From Actinomadura latina NBRC 106108 (GTDB taxonomy: Bacteria > Actinomycetota > Actinomycetes > Streptosporangiales > Streptosporangiaceae): 64,000 bases of DNA. The notes beneath the pieces were generated by a model. It had not been told where the DNA came from. It was given only the letters and a program-made list of their open reading frames with translations, and searched no databases. The DNA is taken from assembly GCF_001552195.1 (NCBI RefSeq), contig NZ_BCQS01000031.1:28648-92647 (forward strand), written 5' to 3'. Below, in pieces: positions 25,174-33,014 of the stretch. The stretch's first letter is position 1. Every line of letters starts with the position of its first letter. The translations under genes and the position numbers were made by a program.

Positions 25174-25562
25174 GCGGGGAGCGCGGGAGCGATGAGGAGC
25201 GGCACGCGCAGGGCATGGCGACGCGCCGCGAGGTGCTCGGCGACGCGCACGTCGACCGCGCCGAGGCCCGCAAGGACGACTTCACCGCCGACTTCCAGGA
25301 CATGATCACCCGGTACGCGTGGGGCGAGATCTGGAGCCGTCCCGGCCTGGACCGCAGGACCCGCAGCTGCATCACGCTCACCGCCATGGTCGCCGGCGGC
25401 CACCTGGACGAGCTGGCCATGCACGTGCGCGCCGCCGTCCGCAACGGGCTGACGCGCGAGGAGATCAAGGAGGTCCTCCTGCAGACGGCGATCTATTGTG
25501 GAGTGCCCGCGGCGAACTCGGCCTTCGCCGTCGCCCAGCGGGTCCTCGGCGAGCCGGAGTGA
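25170..25562 (+). CDS. pcaC: 4-carboxymuconolactone decarboxylase
   Basis: A 130-residue CMD-family protein. The family core HVDRAEARKDDFTADFQ, the WGEIWSRPGLDRRTRSCIT stretch and HVRAAVRNGLTREEIKEV are all present, followed by the conserved YCGVPAANSAF segment. It decarboxylates 4-carboxymuconolactone to 3-oxoadipate enol-lactone, the substrate of the neighbouring PcaD. ATG overlaps the pcaD stop. It is the last of five coupled pca genes. Confidence 0.94.
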   Translation: MSGERGSDEERHAQGMATRREVLGDAHVDRAEARKDDFTADFQDMITRYAWGEIWSRPGLDRRTRSCITLTAMVAGGHLDELAMHVRAAVRNGLTREEIKEVLLQTAIYCGVPAANSAFAVAQRVLGEPE

Positions 25563-25600
25563 CCGGGCGGAGTGACCGAGGGAGCGACCGGGCGGAGTGA
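25561..25600 (+). repeat. 15-bp direct repeat before the IclR gene
   Basis: GACCGGGCGGAGTGA occurs at 25561-25575 and again at 25586-25600. The first copy holds the end of the pcaC stop (TGA at 25560-25562), and the second ends just before the IclR ATG at 25602 and supplies its GGAG ribosome site. It looks like a short duplication that created or displaced a start region. Confidence 0.8.
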
Positions 25601-25601
25601 T

Positions 25602-26402
25602 ATGGCGGAGCGCGCGCGGCCGGTGAGCGTGGCGGGCAAGGTGATGGCCATCCTGAACGCGGTCGCGCAGGGCGGTGTCCGCCTCAACCTCAGCGAGATC
25701 TGCCGCCGCTCCGGGCTGCCGCTGGCGACCGGGCACCGGCTCGTCGGCGAGCTGGCCGCGGGCGGGTTCCTGGAGCGGGTCCCGGACGGCACGTACCGCA
25801 TCGGCACCCGGCTGTGGCGGATCGGCAGCCAGGCCCCGGCCGTCACCGGGCTGCGCGAGCTGGCCCTGCCGCACATGGAGGACCTCTACGAGGCCACGCA
25901 CGACAACGTGCAGCTGGGCGTGCTGCGCGAGGACCGCGTGCTGATCGTCGAGCGGCTGCGCGGCACCCGCTCGGTGCCCGTCGTCACGCAGGTCGGGGCG
26001 ATGCTGCCGCTGCACGCCACCGGTGTCGGCAAGGTGCTGCTGGCGTACGCGCCGCCGGACGTCCGGGAGACGGTCCTGGCCGGCGAGCTGGCCCGGCACA
26101 CGGTGCGGTCCATCACCGATCCGGCGAAGCTGCGGCGGAACCTGGAGCAGGTCCGCCGCAACGGCTACGCGCTCACCCGGGACGAGATGACGCTGGGCGC
26201 CTCGTCGGTCGGCGCCCCGGTGCGGGACGGCGCGGGCGACGTCGTCGCGGCCGTCTCGCTGGTGGCGGGCACCCGCGGCGCCGACCTGCGGCGGCTGCTG
26301 CCGCCGCTGAAGACGGCGGTACGCGCCCTGTCCCGGGACGTGGCGGCGCACTGGCGCGGCGATCCCGACGCTTTTTCCGGTGAGCGGAAGACCGGCGCTT
26401 GA
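25602..26402 (+). CDS. IclR family regulator (PcaR/PobR-like)
   Basis: About 266 residues: an N-terminal winged helix (LNLSEICRRSGLPLATGHRLVGEL) and a C-terminal IclR effector-binding domain (about 80-255) with LPLHATGVGKVLLAYAPP and the Leu/Thr/Arg-rich GYALTRDEMTLGASSVGAP segment. Start ATG 25602 has GGAG in the preceding repeat. Its position between pcaC and pobA makes it the likely aromatic-responsive regulator of both. IclR proteins at pca loci can activate or repress, so the sign is not inferred. It follows pcaC by 39 bases on the same strand and may be co-transcribed. Confidence 0.9.
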   Translation: MAERARPVSVAGKVMAILNAVAQGGVRLNLSEICRRSGLPLATGHRLVGELAAGGFLERVPDGTYRIGTRLWRIGSQAPAVTGLRELALPHMEDLYEATHDNVQLGVLREDRVLIVERLRGTRSVPVVTQVGAMLPLHATGVGKVLLAYAPPDVRETVLAGELARHTVRSITDPAKLRRNLEQVRRNGYALTRDEMTLGASSVGAPVRDGAGDVVAAVSLVAGTRGADLRRLLPPLKTAVRALSRDVAAHWRGDPDAFSGERKTGA

Positions 26403-26456
26403 ACCTGCGGCGATGCGCGCCAGCATCGCCGGTTGAACCGATGACGAGGAGGCTCG

Positions 26457-27614
26457 ATGCGTACCCAGGTCGCGATCATCGGCGGAGGCCCCGCCGGACT
26501 GCTGCTGTCCCACCTGCTGCACCTGCAGGGGATCGACTCGGTGGTCCTGGAGAGCCGGGACCGCGACTATGTGGAGCACCGGCAGCGGGCCGGGATGCTG
26601 GAGCAGGGCACGACCGACGTGCTGCGCGAGAGCGGCGTGGGCGAGCGGCTCGACCGGGAGGGCCTCGTCCACCACGGGCTGGAGCTGCGGTTCGGCGGCG
26701 CGGGCCACCGCGTCCCGCTGACCGACCTCACCGGCCGGACGGTCACCGTCTACGCGCAGACCGAGATCGTCAAGGACCTCGTCGCGCGGCGGCTGGCGGA
26801 CGGCGGCGACGTCCGGTTCGAGGCGGAGGTCGTGAGCCTGGACGCGTCCGCGCCCGCCGTCACCTTCCGCAGCGGCGGCGAGACGCACACCCTCGACTGC
26901 GACTACATCGCGGGCTGCGACGGGTTCCACGGCGTCAGCCGCCCGGCGGTGCCCGGCCTGCGGACGTTCGAGCGGGAGTACCCGTTCGCCTGGCTCGGCA
27001 TCCTCGCCGACGTCGCGCCGTCCACCGAGGAGCTGATCTACGCCAACCACGACCGCGGCTTCGCGCTGCACAGCCTGCGGTCCCCGCACGTCAGCCGCCT
27101 CTACCTGCAGGTCTCGCCGGACGAGGACCTCGCCGGGTGGTCCGACGCCCGGATCTGGGACGAGCTGGCGGCCCGGTTCGCCACCGACGACGGCTGGAAG
27201 CTGCACGAGGGCCCCATCACCGACAGGTCGATCACGCCGATGCGCAGTTTCGTGGCGGAGCCGCTGCGGCACGACCGCCTGTTCCTCGCCGGGGACGCCG
27301 GGCACATCGTCCCGCCGACCGGGGCGAAGGGCCTCAACCTGGCCGTCTCGGACGTGATCGTCCTGGCGCGGGCGCTCACCGAGCGGTACGCCTCGGGCTC
27401 GGAGACGCTGCTGGACGGCTACTCCGACGCGTGCCTGCGGCGGGTCTGGCGGGCCGAGCACTTCTCCTACTGGATGACGACGCTGCTGCACGTGGACCCG
27501 GCCGCGAGCGACTTCGAGCTGCGGCTCCAGCGCTCCCACCTGGACTACGTGGCCGCGTCCGAGGCGGCCAAGACGTCGCTCGCGGAGAACTACACCGGCC
27601 TCCCGATCTTCTAG
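26457..27614 (+). CDS. pobA: 4-hydroxybenzoate 3-monooxygenase
   Basis: A 385-residue class A flavoprotein monooxygenase. FAD motifs are GGGPAGL (9-15), CDGFHGVSR (the DG motif) and GDAGHIVPPTGAKG (the GD motif). The N-terminal EHRQRAGMLEQGTTDVL and C-terminal RVWRAEHFSYWMTTLLH segments are characteristic of PobA. It hydroxylates 4-hydroxybenzoate to protocatechuate, feeding the upstream PcaHG. GAGGA precedes the ATG. Same strand as the pca genes and 54 bases after the IclR gene. Confidence 0.95.
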   Translation: MRTQVAIIGGGPAGLLLSHLLHLQGIDSVVLESRDRDYVEHRQRAGMLEQGTTDVLRESGVGERLDREGLVHHGLELRFGGAGHRVPLTDLTGRTVTVYAQTEIVKDLVARRLADGGDVRFEAEVVSLDASAPAVTFRSGGETHTLDCDYIAGCDGFHGVSRPAVPGLRTFEREYPFAWLGILADVAPSTEELIYANHDRGFALHSLRSPHVSRLYLQVSPDEDLAGWSDARIWDELAARFATDDGWKLHEGPITDRSITPMRSFVAEPLRHDRLFLAGDAGHIVPPTGAKGLNLAVSDVIVLARALTERYASGSETLLDGYSDACLRRVWRAEHFSYWMTTLLHVDPAASDFELRLQRSHLDYVAASEAAKTSLAENYTGLPIF

Positions 27615-27883
27615 GGTCCCGCCGACCCGGCGGCGCGGCCGGACGGACGCCGCACGAATTGGCGGCGTCTGAAATTTTGCCGCATGGGCAAATTTGGTTT
27701 AGCGTGGGCGGTTCCCCACGCGGACGTGGAAGGTGAGAGGCTTCGGCATCTGCTCGGCCGCGCCGAGGGACGCGCCGGCGAGCGGGAGCCCGCCTAGGCC
27801 CGGACCTGACCGGCCCGAACCGAAGGACAGCGGAGGGAACCAGTGGCCGATCACCACCAGCCCGCGCCCGGCGCGTCCGGCAC
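27615..27883. promoter_or_regulatory. 269-base gap: AT-rich inverted repeat and GC hairpin between pobA and the PAP2 gene
   Basis: At 27672-27695 AAATTTTGCC-gcat-GGGCAAATTT forms an inverted repeat (AAATTT/AAATTT and GCC/GGC with a one-base bulge), the only clearly AT-rich stretch nearby. It is followed at 27702-27721 by GCGTGGG-cggttc-CCCACGC, a perfect 7-bp stem. The first looks like an operator or promoter for the downstream gene; the second could be a terminator for the aromatic operon or a leader hairpin. The remaining bases up to 27883 show no clear signal. Confidence 0.5.
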
Positions 27884-28714
27884 ATGACAGAGCGCACACG
27901 CACGCGTACGGAGAATGCGGGTCGTGCGCCGGCGAGCTTAGGCACCGGACCGTCCCGGCCGCGCTGGCTCCCATTCCGGCCCGGGCGGCGGGACGCGGGC
28001 GGCGGCGGCCGGCCCGGCGGCCGGCCCCGCGCAGTCCGCGAGCTGCTGCTCATCACCGTCCTGTTCACGTTCTACAAGCTCGGCCGGCTGCTGGCCAGCG
28101 GCCGGGTCGCCGAGGCGTTCGACAACGCCCATCGCGTGTGGCACCTGGAGCGCCTCCTCGACCTGCCGAGCGAGACCGGCGTCCAGCACGGGCTGCTGCA
28201 GAGCCAGTTCCTCGTGCAGGCGGCCAACTGCTACTACGCGTACGTGCACTTCCCGGCGGCGATCATGTTCCTGCTGTGGATCTACCTGCGGCGGCCCGTC
28301 CACTACCGGTGGGTCCGCCGGGTCATGGTCGCGCTGACCGCCGTCGCGCTCGTCCTGCACCTGCTCGTCCCGCTGGCCCCGCCGCGGATGCTGCCGCACA
28401 CGGGGCTCATCGACACCGCGGCGCGGTTCGGCCCCGCCGTGTACGGGCCGCCGCAGGCCGACACGGTCGCCAACCAGTACGCGGCGATGCCGTCGCTGCA
28501 CATCGGGTGGGCGGCGGTCATCGCGCTCGGCCTGATCGTCACGTCCCGGACGCGGTGGCGCTGGCTGTGGGTGCTGCACCCGGCGATGACGATCGCGGTC
28601 GTGGTCAGCACCGCCAACCACTACTGGCTGGACGGCATCGTGGTGCTCGTGCTGCTGGCCGCCGGCGTCCTCCTCCTCCGGCCGCCCGGCGCCCCGCAGG
28701 CGGCGTCCGGTTAG
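27884..28714 (+). CDS. PAP2-superfamily membrane phosphatase / inositol phosphotransferase-like
   Basis: A 276-residue integral membrane protein with about 50 Arg/Gly-rich cytoplasmic residues and then roughly six hydrophobic helices. The PAP2 motifs of the aureobasidin-resistance/inositol-phosphorylceramide-synthase-like group are present: AAMPSLHIGWA (catalytic His) near residue 205 and a second STANHYWLDG (His and Asp) near 246. Such proteins dephosphorylate lipid phosphates or transfer head groups at the membrane. The substrate is unknown. Its last four bases overlap those of the convergent cphA. Confidence 0.87.
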   Translation: MTERTRTRTENAGRAPASLGTGPSRPRWLPFRPGRRDAGGGGRPGGRPRAVRELLLITVLFTFYKLGRLLASGRVAEAFDNAHRVWHLERLLDLPSETGVQHGLLQSQFLVQAANCYYAYVHFPAAIMFLLWIYLRRPVHYRWVRRVMVALTAVALVLHLLVPLAPPRMLPHTGLIDTAARFGPAVYGPPQADTVANQYAAMPSLHIGWAAVIALGLIVTSRTRWRWLWVLHPAMTIAVVVSTANHYWLDGIVVLVLLAAGVLLLRPPGAPQAASG

Positions 28715-31350
28715 CCGGCCGGCTCCGCGCCCAGCGTCTCCAGCAGCTCGGTGACCGGCTGCAGCTTCTCGTACAGCAGCAGGACGGGCTCGCCCGGCTC
28801 GGCCAGGTCCAGCGCCGACGCCAGCGCGCCCTTCAGGTCGCCGGCCGGGTGGTGGCACACGTCCGGCCGCGCCTCCCGCAGCCCCTGGACGATCAGCCGG
28901 GTCATCTCGCCCGAGCGGCGGCCGCGCAGGTCCTCGTCCTCGTAGACGACGACGCGGCCGAACGCCGCGGCCACGGCGCGCGCGGTCTCGGCAACCAGCT
29001 CGTCGGACCGGTCGCCCGGCAGCGTCACCGCGGCGACGCCCCCGGCCCCCCAGCGCCGCTCGACGAACGCGCCCATCGCCTCGACCGCCGCCGGGTTGTG
29101 CGCGTAGTCCACCAGGACCGGGTTGCCGCCGACCTGGTACACGCAGCCCCGGCCGGGGTTGCGGGTGTGGGGGTCGAACGAGCGCAGCGCGCGCGCCAGC
29201 ACGTCCACCGGGACGCCGAGGGCGCGGGCGGCGGCGGACGCGGCCAGCGCGTTCGCCAGGACGTGCGCGGCGTGCCCGCCGAACGAGCCCCCCACCTCGC
29301 CGGCCGGCAGGATCCGGGTGCGGCGGTCGCCGCGCGCCTCGGTCAGCCAGCCGTCCGCCAGGTAGTAGCCGAGGCCGCCGCCGCGCAGGTGCGCCGCGAG
29401 GACGGGCGCGTCCGGCGACAGCGAGAAGAAGCGCAGCACCGGGTCGCGGCGCCGGACGGCGGGACGCCCGGCGAGGCTCGCCGACGGCTCGTCCTCGGCG
29501 TTCAGGACGAGGTGCCCGCCGCGCCGGATCTCCTCGGCGACCAGCGCCTTGATGTCGAGCAGGTCGTCCAGGGACTCGGTGTCGTCCATGCCGAGATGGT
29601 CGCGGGTGACGTTGGTGACGACCGCGACATCGGCGCGCTCGTAGCCGAGGCCGCGCCGGACGATGCCGCCGCGCGCCGTCTCCAGCACGGCGGCGTCCAC
29701 CGACCGGTCGCCCAGCACCATCTCCGCCGAGCGGGGACCGGACGCGTCCGACGTGTGGACGAGCCGCCCGCCCACGTGCACGCCCTCGGTGCTGGTCATG
29801 CCGGTCCGCCGGCCGTCCAGCTCCAGCATGTGCGCGATCATCCGGACGGTCGTGGTCTTCCCGTTGGTGCCGGTCACCGACACGACCGGCACCCGCGACG
29901 GCGTCCCCGCCGGGTACATCAGGTCGAGGACCTCGCCGGCGACGTCCCGTCCCGCCCCCTCGTGCGGCGCGAGGTGCATGCGCAGGCCCGGCGCGGCGTT
30001 GACCTCCAGGATCCCGGCGGCGCCGCGCTCGGCGGGCGGCGGCGAGCCGATGTCGGGCAGCCGCAGGTCGATGCCGCACACGTCCATGCCGACGGCCGCG
30101 GCGGCCCGCACGCACATGGCCGCGATGTCGGGGTGCACGTCGTCGGTCACGTCCCGGCTGGTGCCGCCCGTGGACAGGTTCGCGTTGCGGCGCAGCCACA
30201 CCCGCTCCCCGTCGCCGGGCACCGAGTCGGGGCCGTGGCCCTGCCGGGCCGCCAGCGCCAGCTCGGTCGGGCCGAGCGTCAGCCGGGTCAGCGGCCGGTC
30301 GTGGCCCTCGCCGCGGGCCGGGTCGGCGTTGACCCGCTCCACGAGCGCCGTCACCGTCGCCGCCCCGTCGCCGGTCACGCACGCGGCGGTCAGCTCGGCC
30401 GCCGCCGCGACCCGGCCGCCGACCACGAGGACCCGGTAGTCGCCGCCCGGGATGTAGGACTCCACGAGCACCTCGCCCTCGTCCCCCGCCGCGGCGGCGT
30501 ACGCGGCCACGACCTCCGGGGGCTCGGTCAGCTCGATGTGGACGTTCTCGCCCTGGTGCCCGGCGAGCGGCTTGACGACCACCGGACCGGCGATGTCGCG
30601 GAGCGCTTCGAGGGCCTCCGCCGCCGACGCCGCGACCCGCCCCTCAGGTACGGGCAGGCCCGCGTCCGAGAGCACCCGGTGCGCGAGCCGCTTGTCGCCC
30701 GCGACCTCCATCCCGATCGCGGACGTGGCGTCGGTCATCGCCGCCCACACGGTCCGCCGGTACCGCCCGTACCCGAGCCGCAGCAGGTTGAGGCCGCCGA
30801 CGCGGCGGACCGGCACGCCCCGCTCCCGCGCCGCCCGCGCCAGCGCCGCCGTGCTCACCCCGAGCCGCTCGCACTCGTGCACGGCGGCCACCTCGGCGAG
30901 GTCGCCGGACATGTCGGGAACCGCCCCGGTGATCGCCCCCGTCACGATCCGCACGGCGAGCGTGATCAGCCGCTCGACCACCGGGCTCCCGGGCGGCTCG
31001 TCCCGGGGGCATTCCAGGATCACGTCGTACTCGGCGGGGCCGCCCGCCCGGACGGTCCGCCCGAAGAACACCTCGCGGCCGATGCTCCCGGACAGCTCCA
31101 GCGTGACGTGCTCGGTGACGTGGCCGAAATAGGTTCCGCGCGCCATCGCGTCCAGCAGCCCGCCGGGACGGCCCGCCGAGCAGTGGTGCTCTGCCAGGCC
31201 CGGCAGCGCCGCCACCAGCCGCCCGGCGAAGCCGGGATGGTCGGTCGTCTCGTGGCCGGCCAGGCCCTGCAGGTCGAGGCGCGCGATCGCGACGGGACGG
31301 GACAGATAGGTGTTCGGGCCGCTCAGGCGGCGCACATGGTCGAGCCGCAC
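28711..31350 (-). CDS. cphA: cyanophycin synthetase
   Basis: An 879-residue, three-domain enzyme of the usual length. The N-terminal domain (about 1-160) precedes an ATP-grasp domain (about 205-470; VVVKPLAGHQGENVHIEL and ILEVNAAPGLRMHL) that adds aspartate. A Mur-ligase-like domain (about 483-870; VTGTNGKTTT, VTNVTRDHLGMDDTESL, DYAHNP) adds arginine. It polymerises cyanophycin (multi-L-arginyl-poly-L-aspartate) with ATP. It starts three bases after the cphB stop, so the two form an operon. Cyanophycin is a nitrogen store; a synthase-plus-cyanophycinase pair gives both deposition and mobilisation. Confidence 0.95.
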   Translation of the reverse strand: MRLDHVRRLSGPNTYLSRPVAIARLDLQGLAGHETTDHPGFAGRLVAALPGLAEHHCSAGRPGGLLDAMARGTYFGHVTEHVTLELSGSIGREVFFGRTVRAGGPAEYDVILECPRDEPPGSPVVERLITLAVRIVTGAITGAVPDMSGDLAEVAAVHECERLGVSTAALARAARERGVPVRRVGGLNLLRLGYGRYRRTVWAAMTDATSAIGMEVAGDKRLAHRVLSDAGLPVPEGRVAASAAEALEALRDIAGPVVVKPLAGHQGENVHIELTEPPEVVAAYAAAAGDEGEVLVESYIPGGDYRVLVVGGRVAAAAELTAACVTGDGAATVTALVERVNADPARGEGHDRPLTRLTLGPTELALAARQGHGPDSVPGDGERVWLRRNANLSTGGTSRDVTDDVHPDIAAMCVRAAAAVGMDVCGIDLRLPDIGSPPPAERGAAGILEVNAAPGLRMHLAPHEGAGRDVAGEVLDLMYPAGTPSRVPVVSVTGTNGKTTTVRMIAHMLELDGRRTGMTSTEGVHVGGRLVHTSDASGPRSAEMVLGDRSVDAAVLETARGGIVRRGLGYERADVAVVTNVTRDHLGMDDTESLDDLLDIKALVAEEIRRGGHLVLNAEDEPSASLAGRPAVRRRDPVLRFFSLSPDAPVLAAHLRGGGLGYYLADGWLTEARGDRRTRILPAGEVGGSFGGHAAHVLANALAASAAARALGVPVDVLARALRSFDPHTRNPGRGCVYQVGGNPVLVDYAHNPAAVEAMGAFVERRWGAGGVAAVTLPGDRSDELVAETARAVAAAFGRVVVYEDEDLRGRRSGEMTRLIVQGLREARPDVCHHPAGDLKGALASALDLAEPGEPVLLLYEKLQPVTELLETLGAEPAG

Positions 31351-31353
31351 GGC

Positions 31354-32190
31354 TCAGTCCTCCTCGTCCGGGCCGCGCATGTTGCCGATCGCGGGCAGCT
31401 TGTCGTTCATCTGGAACGTGCAGCCGGCCGGCAGCAGGTGCAGCGACACGTCGAACATCGCCATCGGCTCGTCGTCGGAGGCGGCGTAGGCGATGGTGGA
31501 CTGCCCGGCGTCCACGACCGTGACCACCCCCGTCCCGACGACGTCGAAATGGCCGTCGCCCACCACGATCGCCGTGTCCTCGTCTATCCCGACGCCCAGC
31601 AGGCGGGTGTCCAGCGCTATGCCGCTCATCAGCCGCGGCAGCCGCCCCCGCTCGTTGAAATGCATGTCGATCAGCACGTTGTCGAGCAGGCCGAGCCCGG
31701 GGCCGACCTTCACGCTGGACGCGGCGACCTCGTGGCCGTGCCCGCCCAGGATCATCCAGTGGCCCATCGCGGTCGCGCCCGCGCTCGTCCCGGCGATGAC
31801 GAGGCCCTCCTGGTCCAGCCGCCGCTTGAGCAGCTCGTTGGTCCGCGACCCGACCAGCGTCCGGATCCGCGACTGGTCGCCGCCGCTGAACAGCACGCCC
31901 GTCGCGGCGTCCAGCGCCCGCAGCGTCGCCGGGTCGTCGGCCGCGGCCCGGCCGAGCAGCCGCAGCTCCCGGACCGACGGCACGCCGAGCCGCCCGAACA
32001 CCGCCGTGTACTGCTCGGCGACCTCCTCCGGCACCTCCGTCGCCGTCGTCACGACCACGATCCGCGCGTCCTCGGCGCCGGCCAGCTCGACGAACGTCTC
32101 CAGCGGCCCCGACCCGCAGGTCCGGTTCTCCGCCCCACCGATGATCAGCAGCCGGCCCTTGCGTCCGGCACCCCCATGTTTGTCCTTCAC
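31354..32190 (-). CDS. cphB: cyanophycinase
   Basis: A 278-residue peptidase family S51 protein. The nucleophile is Ser136 in AGTSAGATAMG; FSGGDQSRIRT and a C-terminal DEDTAIVVGDGHFDVVG segment match the family. It hydrolyses cyanophycin to beta-Asp-Arg dipeptides. No leader peptide is visible, so it is cytoplasmic. The GTG at 32190 is the only in-frame start near the conserved RLLIIGGAEN region. It is the first gene of the cphB-cphA operon and diverges from a TetR gene across a 30-bp palindrome. Confidence 0.94.
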   Translation of the reverse strand: MKDKHGGAGRKGRLLIIGGAENRTCGSGPLETFVELAGAEDARIVVVTTATEVPEEVAEQYTAVFGRLGVPSVRELRLLGRAAADDPATLRALDAATGVLFSGGDQSRIRTLVGSRTNELLKRRLDQEGLVIAGTSAGATAMGHWMILGGHGHEVAASSVKVGPGLGLLDNVLIDMHFNERGRLPRLMSGIALDTRLLGVGIDEDTAIVVGDGHFDVVGTGVVTVVDAGQSTIAYAASDDEPMAMFDVSLHLLPAGCTFQMNDKLPAIGNMRGPDEED

Positions 32191-32196
32191 ACCACT

Positions 32197-32226
32197 CGAC
32201 TACCCTTTGATCACCCTGGGTAGTCG
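32197..32226. promoter_or_regulatory. 30-bp palindrome in the cphB/TetR divergent region
   Basis: CGACTACCC (32197-32205) and GGGTAGTCG (32218-32226) are perfect 9-base inverted repeats separated by 12 bases. The site begins 7 bases from the cphB start codon and lies 58 bases before the TetR ATG. Binding here would block cphB-cphA. The geometry fits a TetR-family operator. Confidence 0.75.
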
Positions 32227-32283
32227 CGCGATCGCGAGGAGCCCCCGGCCGGTCCGGTCCCGCCGCTGTGCCATGCTGTGCGG

Positions 32284-32922
32284 ATGAGCGGCAGCCCCGT
32301 TCCCCCGGACGTCCCGGGCCGGCCCCCGGCCGGGCCTTCCGCCGCGCTCGCCGCCGCGTCCGCGCACTACCTGCGGGGCGAGCCGATCGACATGTCGGCG
32401 CTGGCCGCCGAGCTCGGCGTCGGCCGCGCGACCCTCTACCGGTGGGTCGGCAGCCGCGAGCAGCTCCTCGGATCCGTCCTCGCGGAGATGACCGAGCGCA
32501 CGTACCAGGTGGCGGTGCGCGACGTCGGCGGAAGCGGGGCGGCGCGGATCCTCACCGTCCTCGAGCGGTTCATGCGCGCCGTCGTCGACGCGGCGCCGCT
32601 GAAGGCGTTCACCGAGCGCGAGCCGCGGCTGTTCATCCGGCTGGCCACCATGCCCGGCACCATCGAGGACCGCGCGACCGAGCTGCTGACCGGGGAGCTG
32701 CAGGCGGAGATCGACCGCGGCGCGCTGCGCGTCCCGCTGCCGACCCGGACGCTCGCCCAGGCGATCGTCCGGGTCGCCGACTCGTTCATGTACGCCCACT
32801 ACCTGGGCGGGAACCGGCCGGAGATCGACCAGGCCCTGGAGGTCGTCGAGCTGCTGCTGCGCCCGTGCGCGCCCGGCGCGGGGACGGGCGGCCGGGAATC
32901 TTCCGGTCCGGCCGAACGCTGA
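32284..32922 (+). CDS. TetR family regulator (QsdR-like)
   Basis: About 212 residues with an N-terminal HTH (DMSALAAELGVGRATLYRWVGSREQLLGSV). The C-terminal domain has LERFMRAVVDAAPLKAFTEREPRLFIRLAT, a pattern I recall from QsdR-type regulators. The ATG at 32284 is used; a GTG two codons upstream is possible, and no strong ribosome site is seen, so the message may be leaderless. The divergent cyanophycin operon and intervening palindrome suggest it controls nitrogen reserve metabolism as well as itself (inference). Confidence 0.85.
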   Translation: MSGSPVPPDVPGRPPAGPSAALAAASAHYLRGEPIDMSALAAELGVGRATLYRWVGSREQLLGSVLAEMTERTYQVAVRDVGGSGAARILTVLERFMRAVVDAAPLKAFTEREPRLFIRLATMPGTIEDRATELLTGELQAEIDRGALRVPLPTRTLAQAIVRVADSFMYAHYLGGNRPEIDQALEVVELLLRPCAPGAGTGGRESSGPAER

Positions 32923-33014
32923 ATCTTTCACGGGGAATGACCACTTTGTGGCATTCGCTCGCCATGAGAGGCTTAATCGTTGGACGCATCGTCGAAAAGA
33001 GGGACGGCCGGGCC

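Noticed and set aside
27884..32190. Single transcription unit linking the PAP2 gene and the cyanophycin genes
   Set aside because: They converge, overlapping by four bases at their stops, and are on opposite strands.
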